In this document: in pieces, positions 19,201-27,163 of the stretch
How positions within the stretch are numbered: the stretch's first letter is position 1
How the letters are laid out: each line of letters opens with the position of its first letter
Source of the DNA: Pseudoalteromonas piscicida
Lineage (GTDB): Bacteria; Pseudomonadota; Gammaproteobacteria; Enterobacterales; Alteromonadaceae
Assembly (NCBI RefSeq): GCF_002744175.1
Contig: NZ_NKHF01000046.1
Span: 1-47,886, forward strand
Reading direction: 5' to 3'
DNA length: 47,886 nt
Translations under genes and position numbers: made by a program
Notes under the pieces: generated by a model
Seen by the model: the letters and a program-made list of their open reading frames with translations, nothing else
Told to the model about the DNA's origin: nothing
Database searches by the model: none

Positions 19201-20408
19201 ATCGTGCTGCTCCTCATGCCCCGATCACCGCAACATTAGCTCGAGATAGCCTGATAAAAATCGAAACATTCGACAAAGGTGTCCGCAAAGAAGCCACTTA
19301 CTTTCACCCTGCCGGACAGGTTACGCTGACAGGGCAAAATGAACCAATGCTAGCGCGTTTATCCATATGGTCGTTGAGTCCCGCGAGACATAGAGTAAAC
19401 CTAACCCCTGAAGCGCCAATGCTACTTGGTAACAAATCCACAACAGCACCGGCGAGTGCGCCTTCTGAGTACCGGTATGCTCGTATTGAAACCGACGAAA
19501 GCAAAACTGCAGTCGAAGGCTTCATGATTTTTGACCATGATGACATTACCCAAACCACAGCGCCAAGCCCAAGCCGCACAACATTAGACCTCGGGCTTTC
19601 GCTAAGAATAAAGCGCAACACTAGCTGGTATCGGATAGACACCTTTTATACCTTAGATAACCAACATCAAGAAACGTTATCAATTAATGGTCAATACGAT
19701 TGGCTTTCAACCCAAACGAGTTGGTTTGCCGAGGCGAAGCTAAACAACCGCTGGCAAGACAGCACCACCATCGGTGATAGTCATTTAACCTCTCGTTTGC
19801 GTGCTAAAGTAGGTCAAATACATCGCTATAATTCGGGCTTCAGAAGCATTTGGTGGTGGCAGCCTTTTTATACTTATACCAGCATCAGCAAAGATGAATT
19901 TATCGCAGACTCGCAGATCAGCCCTGATATGTATACCTTCTATCGCAATAACCATCGGCATGGATGGCGAGCTCACGGTGGACTTAGATATCAGCCTTGG
20001 ATAGATAGCTATGTTGACTCGAGCATCACATTAACTTCCAACCAAGATTGGCAAACGCTCGATAGCGCACTGTTTTCGTTAGACTGGCACCAATATTATC
20101 AAGGCCATATATTCCGCGCAGGCATCACCTCTAGCTATGTATTTGCCGATGCACATCGCCCTAACCCAACTTGGCAATATTTAACGAAATTAGGTTGGCA
20201 AACCGGTTTCGACTTTAGCCACAATACCGCAGGCTGGTTGAGCCTTACTTGGACTCAAGATTGGTTTAATAATACCCATCAGGTCGGTTTCCAAGTACAT
20301 TTAGGCAACTTACAACAAACTGGTTTTGCGCCATATTCACACGATGAAATCGTTTTTGAGTCGTTACAATTGAGCCACTTATTAGAGCAAGACTTAAATG
20401 AGCGCTAG
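16185..20408 (+). CDS. Large exported protein with alpha-solenoid and probable outer-membrane beta-barrel
   Basis: A 1407-aa protein with a signal peptide (MRAICFIITLVLFATVSRA, cut before SEVG). Residues 20-480 look beta-rich. About 480-650 is a Leu/Ala-rich run of helix pairs (for example MAWRLNIELLLLLKRQGNAE) resembling TPR/solenoid repeats. From about 1130 to 1375 come alternating aromatic/polar strands with short polar turns (SWYRIDTFYTL, RSIWWWQPFYTYTSI, HTAGWLSLTWTQDW, HQVGFQVHLG), the texture of a 10-14-strand outer-membrane barrel, followed by a 30-residue tail. Solenoid plus barrel is the plan of exopolysaccharide exporters such as BcsC and PgaA, so I infer an export channel for the operon's polymer. 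No named family was recognised. It overlaps both neighbours (22 bp, 11 bp). Confidence 0.7.
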   Translation: MRAICFIITLVLFATVSRASEVGILTAAQWVDLSRMQLTQAKAQRQFTPQQSEWLLLPSHAWLVTTPEMLELVHFSAGETPKFQRHIPKTDWLCAQARCQLRSTEQNRLIHVTYHGNTAQPIALWQGRMHHHRDPFRRALSLPSLDSVTLQLAQDTEKWFHLSPKQVTSVFFEQAKKLKLAVRKDLHHVEQNGVVTIKINGEVVSTIPVSDLHADEFLEPKVGLQNQDYIAVPSGSYVTVSSTVPVYLTLMQMHRGIYDDNAGTKQQESLFNPYWSKQLNTQLSALFLQGDTTVLTPSSNDTLLGIQRRQMLNNIVSRPYFVIPNAPPGITNHVSKTPVMLGSRSASGNVLPITGPVRLNYVSTEKSLTYSLDGIPRVDNTVTFYIRSVKHEQLSVVTEHEQHTLLVSPSSHFQRLNITLTAEAKRLTLSGSSGSIDIALAVNRLQPFPDFNPMTQAAFGQQQLAQALVNQSKGNRADTYKLSLAGLHAPIIDTTIDSFTQFNAIKILAELRAQSTHDPLPTLSKLKPFLNGYNEQVTLMAWRLNIELLLLLKRQGNAELLLKSLLLSQFDALKTYATGTLLTRYLEVGDYIQAIGLCAAYENDAVLHRCNNVLLNYLLDAGFKQEALWTSQHMRLSLSQQQAIAATQKSQFDLPQYRLSHNGMQTAETLERSSELYKLAAKKPIRIVAETPLTVKLSARSIYQGQEFKQTQWLYYEHNKKTNILPIFSDIAANFQLLPQKHRLSVASQQYIELAANESVTLFSEQPLFLDIALQTPTAKQQPFTDLSAPLLNSAQALVLQETNAKAIALNALYLLSQQTLSNASYIAVLHRLKPAITDNAVLSDLYDRLMRYGQWHPAEQYTNYVGTQKVKVEAIAAQSYADQITAHLTQSPLSGLVLRANDLLTIDFSQYQQVRTRVKLAFSSALQIAAPLAKVELLAAGQGDVISLHQGQPIYYGIKPSEARNGLLQLRWLNPLSGQMLTVTPQYFTQGQWQDIPLDTRQIFYRAAPHAPITATLARDSLIKIETFDKGVRKEATYFHPAGQVTLTGQNEPMLARLSIWSLSPARHRVNLTPEAPMLLGNKSTTAPASAPSEYRYARIETDESKTAVEGFMIFDHDDITQTTAPSPSRTTLDLGLSLRIKRNTSWYRIDTFYTLDNQHQETLSINGQYDWLSTQTSWFAEAKLNNRWQDSTTIGDSHLTSRLRAKVGQIHRYNSGFRSIWWWQPFYTYTSISKDEFIADSQISPDMYTFYRNNHRHGWRAHGGLRYQPWIDSYVDSSITLTSNQDWQTLDSALFSLDWHQYYQGHIFRAGITSSYVFADAHRPNPTWQYLTKLGWQTGFDFSHNTAGWLSLTWTQDWFNNTHQVGFQVHLGNLQQTGFAPYSHDEIVFESLQLSHLLEQDLNER

Positions 20409-23400
20409 TACATTAAAACAGCAATTAGAAGCCCTGTTTTTCGCCGAAACCGAAAAGTTTTGGCTAAATCTGTATCAGCATAAGTACAACGCCTTGATCG
20501 ATGAGCTATGCGCCTGGGAGCTACTCCATCACCGTCCAGAGGGCGAAGAGAATACTGACTGGCTGGTGCTACAGTCGATCGCTTTTTTACGGCATAAAAT
20601 AGAAACCTTACACGAACAAATTTTGCAACTTGAAGTGTCTCACACTGGCTTTGTGCAGCGGATTGCTAAATCCGAGTTCACCAGCGAAAAAGAGTTACAT
20701 ATTTTGGCTTATGCACAGCAGCTAGGTGCCACTAGAACTGCACTGGAGCAGGACAAAAAAGCATTTGCCCGCTGGTTTGACGAAGGTGCCGTAGTAGCTA
20801 GATACCAGCATCAGGTTGCCACTATTGAACAAGAGGTTAAGTTCCTCATTGCAAAACTTGGAACGCTCACCAACCGATATTTACAAGCTCACCCAAATAC
20901 CCTAGAAAATGCGTGGCAACGCCTTGATCTCCAGCCATTTTGTTTAAACTTGCTAGAAACTAGCCACAACCGCCATATTCGTCACGGGCTGATCCGCGCG
21001 TTGGTTAATATGGTTACAACATTGAATAAGTTAGCGGGCGACCCTGAGCTTGACTCCGACCTTACAGCCAAACTGGTAGAGTTTCTTGAATCTGACAATA
21101 TGCCCTATCAGGCTGTGGTTGATATCATTGCATTATTAATCCACCAGCGCCCCACTTTCACTCGCGCATACATGTGGGCACAATTAGAAGAAACCAATGA
21201 CATAGCGAGTATTGAACAAATAGATGCCAACATGTTGTATATCATTAGCATGTTTCCAAAAATTATCGTCAGCCAGCCCACGCTTACCGATAAAGATCTC
21301 AACATGCTTATCGCATTAAGTGAGCATAAACTACCGAGAGTCCGCCAAGTAGTACTAGAATATACTGAGTTCTATCCCTCTTCATTTGCATTTGACCTGA
21401 TCACTCAACGCTTTGAGCATGAGCAAGAGGATGCTGTGCGCTTTACCCTTATCAAACAGTTGTCGGCCGATAGATTTTGCCAAGACGACTTTGCATTGCT
21501 ACTTTGGCAGCGTGTGTTTACCAAGGGCTTTAGCATGCAACTCAAGCGGTTAGCTCTTGAGCAAAGCGCAAGAATTATGCTCAACATGCAGCTCTCACAG
21601 TCAAACCCTGAACACTGCTTTAGGCGTTTTATCGGTATACTAAACGACTGTCTAGCGAATGAAAATAATGTTGCAGTCAGTCGCTACATCACGCGAACAA
21701 GGGAGCAATTGAGCAGCTTTTATCATCAAGCTGTTATTGCCCAGCTCAATGCGGCACTTGAAGCAAACGAACAACAAGACACCCAGTTAACCTGCTCGCG
21801 CGATGAGCTTGGCCGGTCATTGTCTTACCTTGCCCAACATAACCAAAGTCTCAATGCCACAAAAACCAAAACTGGTTGGCGTATTCGTCAAGGTTACCGA
21901 CAAGCAAGGCGATTATGGCGCATTTTGCATGAAATGAGACAGCCAAGCACTGACAAACGACAAAGCCATTCTCACACTAAAGCCAAAAAGCCAAGTACCT
22001 ATATTCATGCTCCTAGCTGCACCACAGCAGAGATCAGCGAAACGAAAGTGCCGGGGGAGCTGCTTTTTAACCTCGCTGAGCATACAAGTCGTCCGCACTT
22101 ACCATTACTCGACTTTTTGTTAAGCGTTCTGGTTAATGACCAACAAAAAGAAACAGCAAAAACCTATACGCCAGATGGCATTTTGTCGGTACTGCCTCCC
22201 AAGACCTTATGGCGGCGGCTAAATGCTTACTGGGTTATCTCGTGGCAATTTGCCGAACTGGACCGAATGAGAAAAGGTAACGAACTAGAACAAGAGAAAT
22301 ACCTAGAGACACTCAATGGCCTCGGCTTTTCACTACAATTTAGTGCTTATGGTGCAATCGCAGAAGCAACCTTCCCCGTTGCATCAGATATAAAACAACT
22401 GTATGGCCGCTCTGGTCTTACATCTACACTTGTCACAATAGGAAGCAGCTTTAAAGAGTATGTTGACGCCATTTATCAAAATAGTATCTCACAATTAGTG
22501 TTTTTTGTGCTTGCGTTTATCAGCTACTTCTGGACTCGTCATCTTGTTGCCAGTCGCAAAATAAAATATAACCGGCAACAAATTCCAGTTTCTATTGGTG
22601 GCTGGGGAACTAGAGGAAAGTCGGGCACCGAACGACTAAAATCCGCACTTTTTAGTAGCATGGCTCTGCGCGTGGTAAGTAAAACCACCGGATGTGAGGC
22701 CATGCTTATCTATTCAAAGATTTCTGGTGAGCAGTATGAAATTCCGCTATTTAGACCCTTTGATAAAGCAAGTATTTGGGAACAAGCAGATGTACTCAAT
22801 TTCGCTAAGCGGGTAAAAGCAGACATCTTTTTATGGGAGTGTATGGGGCTGACGCCAAGATACGTCAAAATTCTGGTGCGCTGGATGAAAGACAACTTTG
22901 CCACGATCACCAATGCCTATCCTGATCATGAGGATATTTTGGGCCCCAGTGGGCTTGATGTCGCAAAAGAAATGTCAGCATTTCTTGGTGAGAATACCCA
23001 AGTATTCACTGCCGAGCAGAACATGGCATCAGTACTCAATTTGGCTGCCGAACAAAAGAATACCTCTTTGATCCAAATACATTGGGGAGACGGATATCAG
23101 ATCACGCCCGACGTACTAGCAAAATACCCATATGTAGAACATCCCGACAATATCGCGCTGATCTGCAAGATGGCGCAATATATTGGCATAAACAAAGATT
23201 ATGTATACAAAGAAACGGCTTCAAGAGTGATCCCTGACGTAGGGGTGCTACAACAGTTCACTCAGGCAAAAGTCGGCAATATCACCCAAAGCTTTATCAA
23301 CAGCATGTCTGCCAATGAAAGGCTCGCCACAATCGAAAACTGGAAACGATTACACATTGTGAAGCAAGGTCAACACAGCCAAATTATTGCCCTCATCAAT

Positions 23401-24456
23401 AACCGAAATGATCGGGTTGCGCGCTCACAGGTGTTCGCAAACATTCTAGCGAACGACTTACACTTTGATGAAGCGGTGATCATAGGCACCAATATCGACG
23501 GTTTTTTTAAGTACTTTTTAGTCGCTTTGGAGAATTTGTTGCAGACTATCTTTGCTAATAATGACAAAAAGGCACTACAAAGCTTACTCGAACGCTTTAA
23601 ACTGATTTTGCCAGAGCAAGCTTTTATCACGACATTGCAAAAGCTAATACCCACAGAAACGGAACAGCTAGATATAGATACACTGCATGCTCAGCTCAAC
23701 CGCGAAGATCCCACTCATGCAAAAGCGTTAAAACGGATTGAAGCACGCTCCACAGCGCAATCATTACTCTTGATTGAACACTTACATGCCCTATTACCAC
23801 AGACCCATGACATTGCGCTGCAACTGGCAAATATTAAATGTACTTTAGTCCATGATAGCGATATTAAACCGGATGCGTTAACTCAACTTATTGCCAACCT
23901 TGCCTTACCACAAGAGCACCAATTGATTGTAGGCATGCAAAATATCAAAGGGGCAGGATTGGGCTATGTTTATATGTGGCAAAAATGGCATTTATTCCAC
24001 CAGCATTGTGAGCAATTAACGCATTCAAGTGTTACCCAAACTGAGTTTAGAAATGGGTTAAGTCGAGTGCTGCAACAAGAAGCATTGAGCACCCTAGAGT
24101 GTCAGTACTTAGAGGAGCACCTCAGCACTTTATCTAACTTGCCAAACGCACAAAGTGAGTATAGTCAAGCCGAATTAGCTCAGATAAAAAGTAAACTTGA
24201 GCAACAAATCGGCGAGCTAACCCACCAAAGCAACCCTAAAACTCACTCTGTGCTATCTCGATTTTTACATAAACTGGTTGAATCATTTTTAGATGCAGGT
24301 GCTGCTGTAAAAAGGAAAAAAATGGCGGTACAGGTTTATCAAGACATTGCTGACTTTAGGATCACCATTGAGAAGGCGACAACCATTTTAAGCGAGCTGA
24401 ACCGTTCGCAAAAGCCCGGTTGGCTGAAGCTACAAAGCACCAAACGACGTAAATAA
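20398..24456 (+). CDS. pgsB: Giant PgsB/CapB-like amide ligase with long helical N-terminus
   Basis: The C-terminal half is a PgsB/CapB ligase, the Mur-ligase-related ATP-dependent enzyme that joins glutamates through the gamma-carboxyl. A TM helix (about 698-716) is followed by basic residues and the P-loop GGWGTRGKSGTE (734-745; Lys741), KTTGCEAMLIYS, WECMG (813-817), PDHEDILGP, HPDNIAL, NNRNDRVARSQVFANIL (from 1001) and GMQNIKGAG (1179-1187). Each has a collinear counterpart in B. subtilis PgsB (393 aa). Added here are about 690 N-terminal residues, with a coiled coil (about 65-160), HEAT-like helices (about 165-440) and an Arg/Lys-rich linker (about 485-545), and 160 mostly helical C-terminal residues. 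The extra domains should lie in the cytosol. It is the last gene of the operon and overlaps its neighbour by 11 bp. Substrate identity is not proven by sequence. Confidence 0.88.
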   Translation: MSASTLKQQLEALFFAETEKFWLNLYQHKYNALIDELCAWELLHHRPEGEENTDWLVLQSIAFLRHKIETLHEQILQLEVSHTGFVQRIAKSEFTSEKELHILAYAQQLGATRTALEQDKKAFARWFDEGAVVARYQHQVATIEQEVKFLIAKLGTLTNRYLQAHPNTLENAWQRLDLQPFCLNLLETSHNRHIRHGLIRALVNMVTTLNKLAGDPELDSDLTAKLVEFLESDNMPYQAVVDIIALLIHQRPTFTRAYMWAQLEETNDIASIEQIDANMLYIISMFPKIIVSQPTLTDKDLNMLIALSEHKLPRVRQVVLEYTEFYPSSFAFDLITQRFEHEQEDAVRFTLIKQLSADRFCQDDFALLLWQRVFTKGFSMQLKRLALEQSARIMLNMQLSQSNPEHCFRRFIGILNDCLANENNVAVSRYITRTREQLSSFYHQAVIAQLNAALEANEQQDTQLTCSRDELGRSLSYLAQHNQSLNATKTKTGWRIRQGYRQARRLWRILHEMRQPSTDKRQSHSHTKAKKPSTYIHAPSCTTAEISETKVPGELLFNLAEHTSRPHLPLLDFLLSVLVNDQQKETAKTYTPDGILSVLPPKTLWRRLNAYWVISWQFAELDRMRKGNELEQEKYLETLNGLGFSLQFSAYGAIAEATFPVASDIKQLYGRSGLTSTLVTIGSSFKEYVDAIYQNSISQLVFFVLAFISYFWTRHLVASRKIKYNRQQIPVSIGGWGTRGKSGTERLKSALFSSMALRVVSKTTGCEAMLIYSKISGEQYEIPLFRPFDKASIWEQADVLNFAKRVKADIFLWECMGLTPRYVKILVRWMKDNFATITNAYPDHEDILGPSGLDVAKEMSAFLGENTQVFTAEQNMASVLNLAAEQKNTSLIQIHWGDGYQITPDVLAKYPYVEHPDNIALICKMAQYIGINKDYVYKETASRVIPDVGVLQQFTQAKVGNITQSFINSMSANERLATIENWKRLHIVKQGQHSQIIALINNRNDRVARSQVFANILANDLHFDEAVIIGTNIDGFFKYFLVALENLLQTIFANNDKKALQSLLERFKLILPEQAFITTLQKLIPTETEQLDIDTLHAQLNREDPTHAKALKRIEARSTAQSLLLIEHLHALLPQTHDIALQLANIKCTLVHDSDIKPDALTQLIANLALPQEHQLIVGMQNIKGAGLGYVYMWQKWHLFHQHCEQLTHSSVTQTEFRNGLSRVLQQEALSTLECQYLEEHLSTLSNLPNAQSEYSQAELAQIKSKLEQQIGELTHQSNPKTHSVLSRFLHKLVESFLDAGAAVKRKKMAVQVYQDIADFRITIEKATTILSELNRSQKPGWLKLQSTKRRK

Positions 24457-24468
24457 CCTGTGCTTTAG

Positions 24469-24648
24469 TTACCCCGCAACCAGCATATAGATAAACTTGA
24501 TGATCAACGTGATCATCAATAGTGGGAAGATGTATTTGGCATATTTTTGCATTTTATCTAGCCCTAATCGTTGCTGGTATTTCTCTAATAAAGGGATCAG
24601 TACGACTAGAGCAACGATTAAGCTGACTAATAAAATAATGACATTCAT
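24469..24648 (-). CDS. Small two-TM membrane protein (59 aa)
   Basis: Two hydrophobic helices (residues 2-20 and about 39-57) flank a short charged loop (EKYQQRLGLDKMQKYAKY), giving a helical hairpin in the inner membrane. The start at 24648 is set by AAAGGAG 6 bp upstream; a longer frame from 24726 has no such site. It ends 12 bp from the stop of the convergent pgsB-like gene. I do not recognise a family. It does not resemble Bacillus PgsE/CapE, which is small and single-TM, and it is on the opposite strand, so a link to the operon is only positional. An 8-bp inverted repeat (24680-24687/24699-24706) lies in its upstream region. Confidence 0.65.
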   Translation of the reverse strand: MNVIILLVSLIVALVVLIPLLEKYQQRLGLDKMQKYAKYIFPLLMITLIIKFIYMLVAG

Positions 24649-24897
24649 CGTGACTCCTTTTAAATCACCTACATTCGGGTAACAGCTGCCAGAGAGCAAG
24701 CTGTTATGCCGTTTTAGGTTACACATTACATTCCAGATAAGTGGGCACTATAAACGGATTTGCCGCGTTTGAACAAGTCATCTTCCTCATTAACCCAGTA
24801 CAAGCAGAGGATTGCTGTGATCAACTTAAAGGGATATTCACATCTTGCGCATTTCCAGCTATGCTCATAAACACATCTGACCAGTGACATAACAATA

Positions 24898-25935
24898 ATG
24901 AAAACTTCTATTACCGAATTATTTGGCATCGAAAAACCTATCGTCTTACCAGGCATGAGCTGGATTTCAGTGCCTGAGCTCGTTGCCGCCGTTAGTAACG
25001 CAGGGGGACTTGGCATTTTAGCAACGGGGCCACTAAGCAAAGAGCAAACACGCCAAGCGATTCGAAAAATTCGTGAACTCACCGACAAACCGTTTGGTAT
25101 TGGCGTCACCCTAATGATGCCAGGTGCAAAAGAAAACGCCAAAGTGGCACTTGAAGAGCAAGTGCCTGTGATTAACTTTTCGTTAGGTAAAGGAGATTGG
25201 ATAGTCAAAGCCGCCAAGCAATACGGCGGAAAAGTCATTGCCACCGTGGTGACGCAAAAACATGCCCTAGCCGCACAGAAATCAGGCGTTGATGCATTGT
25301 TGGTAACCGGCCACGAGGCTGCCGCACATGGTGGTGAGGTCACTTCTCTTTGTCTTGTTCCAAGCATTACAGACATCGTAAATATTCCTGTGATTGCAGC
25401 AGGTGGATTTGCTGATGGTAGAGGGCTAATCGCAGCGCTCTCTTTAGGTGCTGGTGGTGTTGCCATGGGCTCTCGCTTTGCCACTTCAAAGGAAAGCCCG
25501 CTGCATCAACATGTTAAAAATACCGTGGTAGAAAAAGATGTTGAGCAAACCATTTATTCCAAAAACTTTGACGGCTTGTACGCTCGAGTGATGAAAACAC
25601 CAATGGCCGAAAAAGCAACACGCCGTCCAATGAACTTTGTTATGGCAACGGTTAAGTCTTTCAAGGCAGCCAAGATGGTCGATATGCCCCTATGGAAACT
25701 GCTACTCGGTCTTTTATCTCAGTTTGATAAAATCAAGATGCTGTCTTTGTTTGGAGCGGCCACAGAAAAGCTGGAAGCGGCAACCATTCATGGTGATTTA
25801 GAACATGGGGTGCAATTTATTGGCCAATCTCAAGGGGTGATCCGCAACATAGAGTCAGTACAAACACTGATGGATAACATCATGGTAGAAGCAAAAGATA
25901 TTGCATCTCGTAACCGCCACTACTTTGAGCAATAA
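24898..25935 (+). CDS. Nitronate monooxygenase / FabK-like FMN flavoprotein
   Basis: TIM-barrel FMN enzyme of the 2-nitropropane dioxygenase family. Motifs are PIVLPGMSWISVPELVAAVS at the N-terminus, SNAGGLGILATG, the catalytic-loop GHEAAAHGGE (from 138, with the His region of nitronate monooxygenases) and the FMN-phosphate site AAGGFADGRG followed by LGAGGVAMGSRF. Such proteins either oxidise alkyl nitronates or act as enoyl-ACP reductase II; sequence alone does not choose between them. The length (345 aa) is typical. No clear Shine-Dalgarno is visible, so the start relies on family alignment. It stands alone, 250 bp after the small membrane gene and followed by a weak hairpin. Confidence 0.85.
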   Translation: MKTSITELFGIEKPIVLPGMSWISVPELVAAVSNAGGLGILATGPLSKEQTRQAIRKIRELTDKPFGIGVTLMMPGAKENAKVALEEQVPVINFSLGKGDWIVKAAKQYGGKVIATVVTQKHALAAQKSGVDALLVTGHEAAAHGGEVTSLCLVPSITDIVNIPVIAAGGFADGRGLIAALSLGAGGVAMGSRFATSKESPLHQHVKNTVVEKDVEQTIYSKNFDGLYARVMKTPMAEKATRRPMNFVMATVKSFKAAKMVDMPLWKLLLGLLSQFDKIKMLSLFGAATEKLEAATIHGDLEHGVQFIGQSQGVIRNIESVQTLMDNIMVEAKDIASRNRHYFEQ

Positions 25936-25964
25936 CCAACAAAAACCGCACAATAAATTGTATG

Positions 25965-25996
25965 AGCCTCTTCTGTAGCAGGCATGAGGGGCTTTG
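25965..25996 (+). terminator. Weak terminator-like hairpin
   Basis: Eight-bp stem AGCCTCTT/GAGGGGCT (two G-T wobbles) with a 13-nt loop and TTT, 29 bp after the nitronate monooxygenase stop. Confidence 0.35.
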
Positions 25997-26082
25997 TAAT
26001 AGCGCTATAAAAGCGGTATTATTCGTTGTTCCACATGGTGCACTACTCGCCCATATTTAACAAACTCTATGAGTGATATTCA

Positions 26083-27099
26083 ATGCAAAAACACTACCTT
26101 TTTTATGTCGAGCAACCCTATAGTTTTGCGATCTTGAGACCAATTCAAGAGGCGATCCGTGCTAACGGTGATGTGGTTAAATGGTTCCTAAAAGGTAATG
26201 AAGTATCGTCGAATTCACTAAGGGATGATGAATTAGAGTTGACCCGCGTAGAGGAAGTGAAAGCGTTTAACCCACGAGCAGTGTTTGTGCCCGGTAACGT
26301 CGTGCCAGACTTTTTCCCTGGTGCTAAAGTGCAGGTGTTCCATGGTCTTGAATATAAAAAGAAAGGACATTTTGGGATCCGTGGCTTTTTTGATTTATAT
26401 TGTACTCATGGCCCTCTGACCACAGCGCCATTTAATCAACTTGCTGAGAAACATGGTTATTTTTCTGTGATTGAAACGGGCTGGCCAAAACTTGACCCTT
26501 ACTTTGATTACACTAAATGTGACAACGAAAAGCCGGTACTACTATACGCTCCAACTTTTTCACCAAATTTAACCTCACTAGAGGCTTTGTATTCTCACAT
26601 AAAGCAGCTTGCCGAGTCTGGTCTGTATAAAATTCAACTTAAGTTTCACCCTAAGACCAAACAGCAGTGGCAGCTGATGTATGCAGAGCTTGAGTCTATC
26701 GAGGACTTTGAAATAGCAAGGGGAGATAATCTTATCCCATTGATCCAGCAAGCTGATGTAGTGATTTCTGATACTTCTAGCGCGGTAGATGAATCATTGC
26801 TTATCGGTAAACCTGTGATCACCTTTAATAACCACCAACCTCAAGATGCGCTGATAAACATTACTGATCCACAGCAGCTCGCGAATGCAGTACAACAAGC
26901 ATTAAGCCTCTCAGAGACACAAAAAGCACGTATCGACCAGTATATTTTACAAGTTCATCCTTACCGTGATGGACAAAGTGCTGAGCGTGTATTAGCTGCA
27001 ACGGAAACCGTCATTGCCGCAGGCTTAAAACGCAAGCCGCTCAACCTGATAAGACGCTACAAAATCCGAAAATCACTAAATTATATGAAGCTGAATTAA
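26083..27099 (+). CDS. CDP-glycerol glycerophosphotransferase-like protein
   Basis: Resembles the C-terminal catalytic half of the TagB/TagF family (GT-B fold), which transfers glycerol phosphate from CDP-glycerol onto a glycan or polymer. Landmarks are VFHGLEYKKKG (about 87), a GWPKLDPYF motif that matches the family G-x-P-R-x-D block, KFHPKT (phosphate-contact block) and QADVVISDTSSAVDESLLIG, the acceptor/nucleotide loop near the end. No signal peptide or TM is present, so it acts in the cytosol, perhaps membrane-associated through its basic C-terminus (KRKPLNLIRRYKIRKSL). No teichoic-acid or LPS genes adjoin it. The start has a modest GAG ribosome-binding site. Confidence 0.75.
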   Translation: MQKHYLFYVEQPYSFAILRPIQEAIRANGDVVKWFLKGNEVSSNSLRDDELELTRVEEVKAFNPRAVFVPGNVVPDFFPGAKVQVFHGLEYKKKGHFGIRGFFDLYCTHGPLTTAPFNQLAEKHGYFSVIETGWPKLDPYFDYTKCDNEKPVLLYAPTFSPNLTSLEALYSHIKQLAESGLYKIQLKFHPKTKQQWQLMYAELESIEDFEIARGDNLIPLIQQADVVISDTSSAVDESLLIGKPVITFNNHQPQDALINITDPQQLANAVQQALSLSETQKARIDQYILQVHPYRDGQSAERVLAATETVIAAGLKRKPLNLIRRYKIRKSLNYMKLN

Positions 27100-27111
27100 T
27101 CAACTTTACCG

Positions 27112-27146
27112 TTAGCTATTTGAGTTAACGCAACTCAAATAGCTAA
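27112..27146. terminator. 15-bp perfect inverted repeat between convergent genes
   Basis: TTAGCTATTTGAGTT (27112-27126) and its exact complement (27132-27146) with a 5-nt loop, in the 64-bp gap between the glycerophosphotransferase-like gene and the VOC gene. It is a likely bidirectional terminator, unusual in being AT-rich. Confidence 0.6.
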
Positions 27147-27163
27147 ATCCACAATGGCATAAA

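Noticed and set aside
24726..25484. Long reverse ORF of 252 codons
   Set aside because: It mirrors the nitronate monooxygenase gene, whose motifs are clear on the forward strand; the reverse frame has low-complexity Ala/Pro/Thr and no family features.
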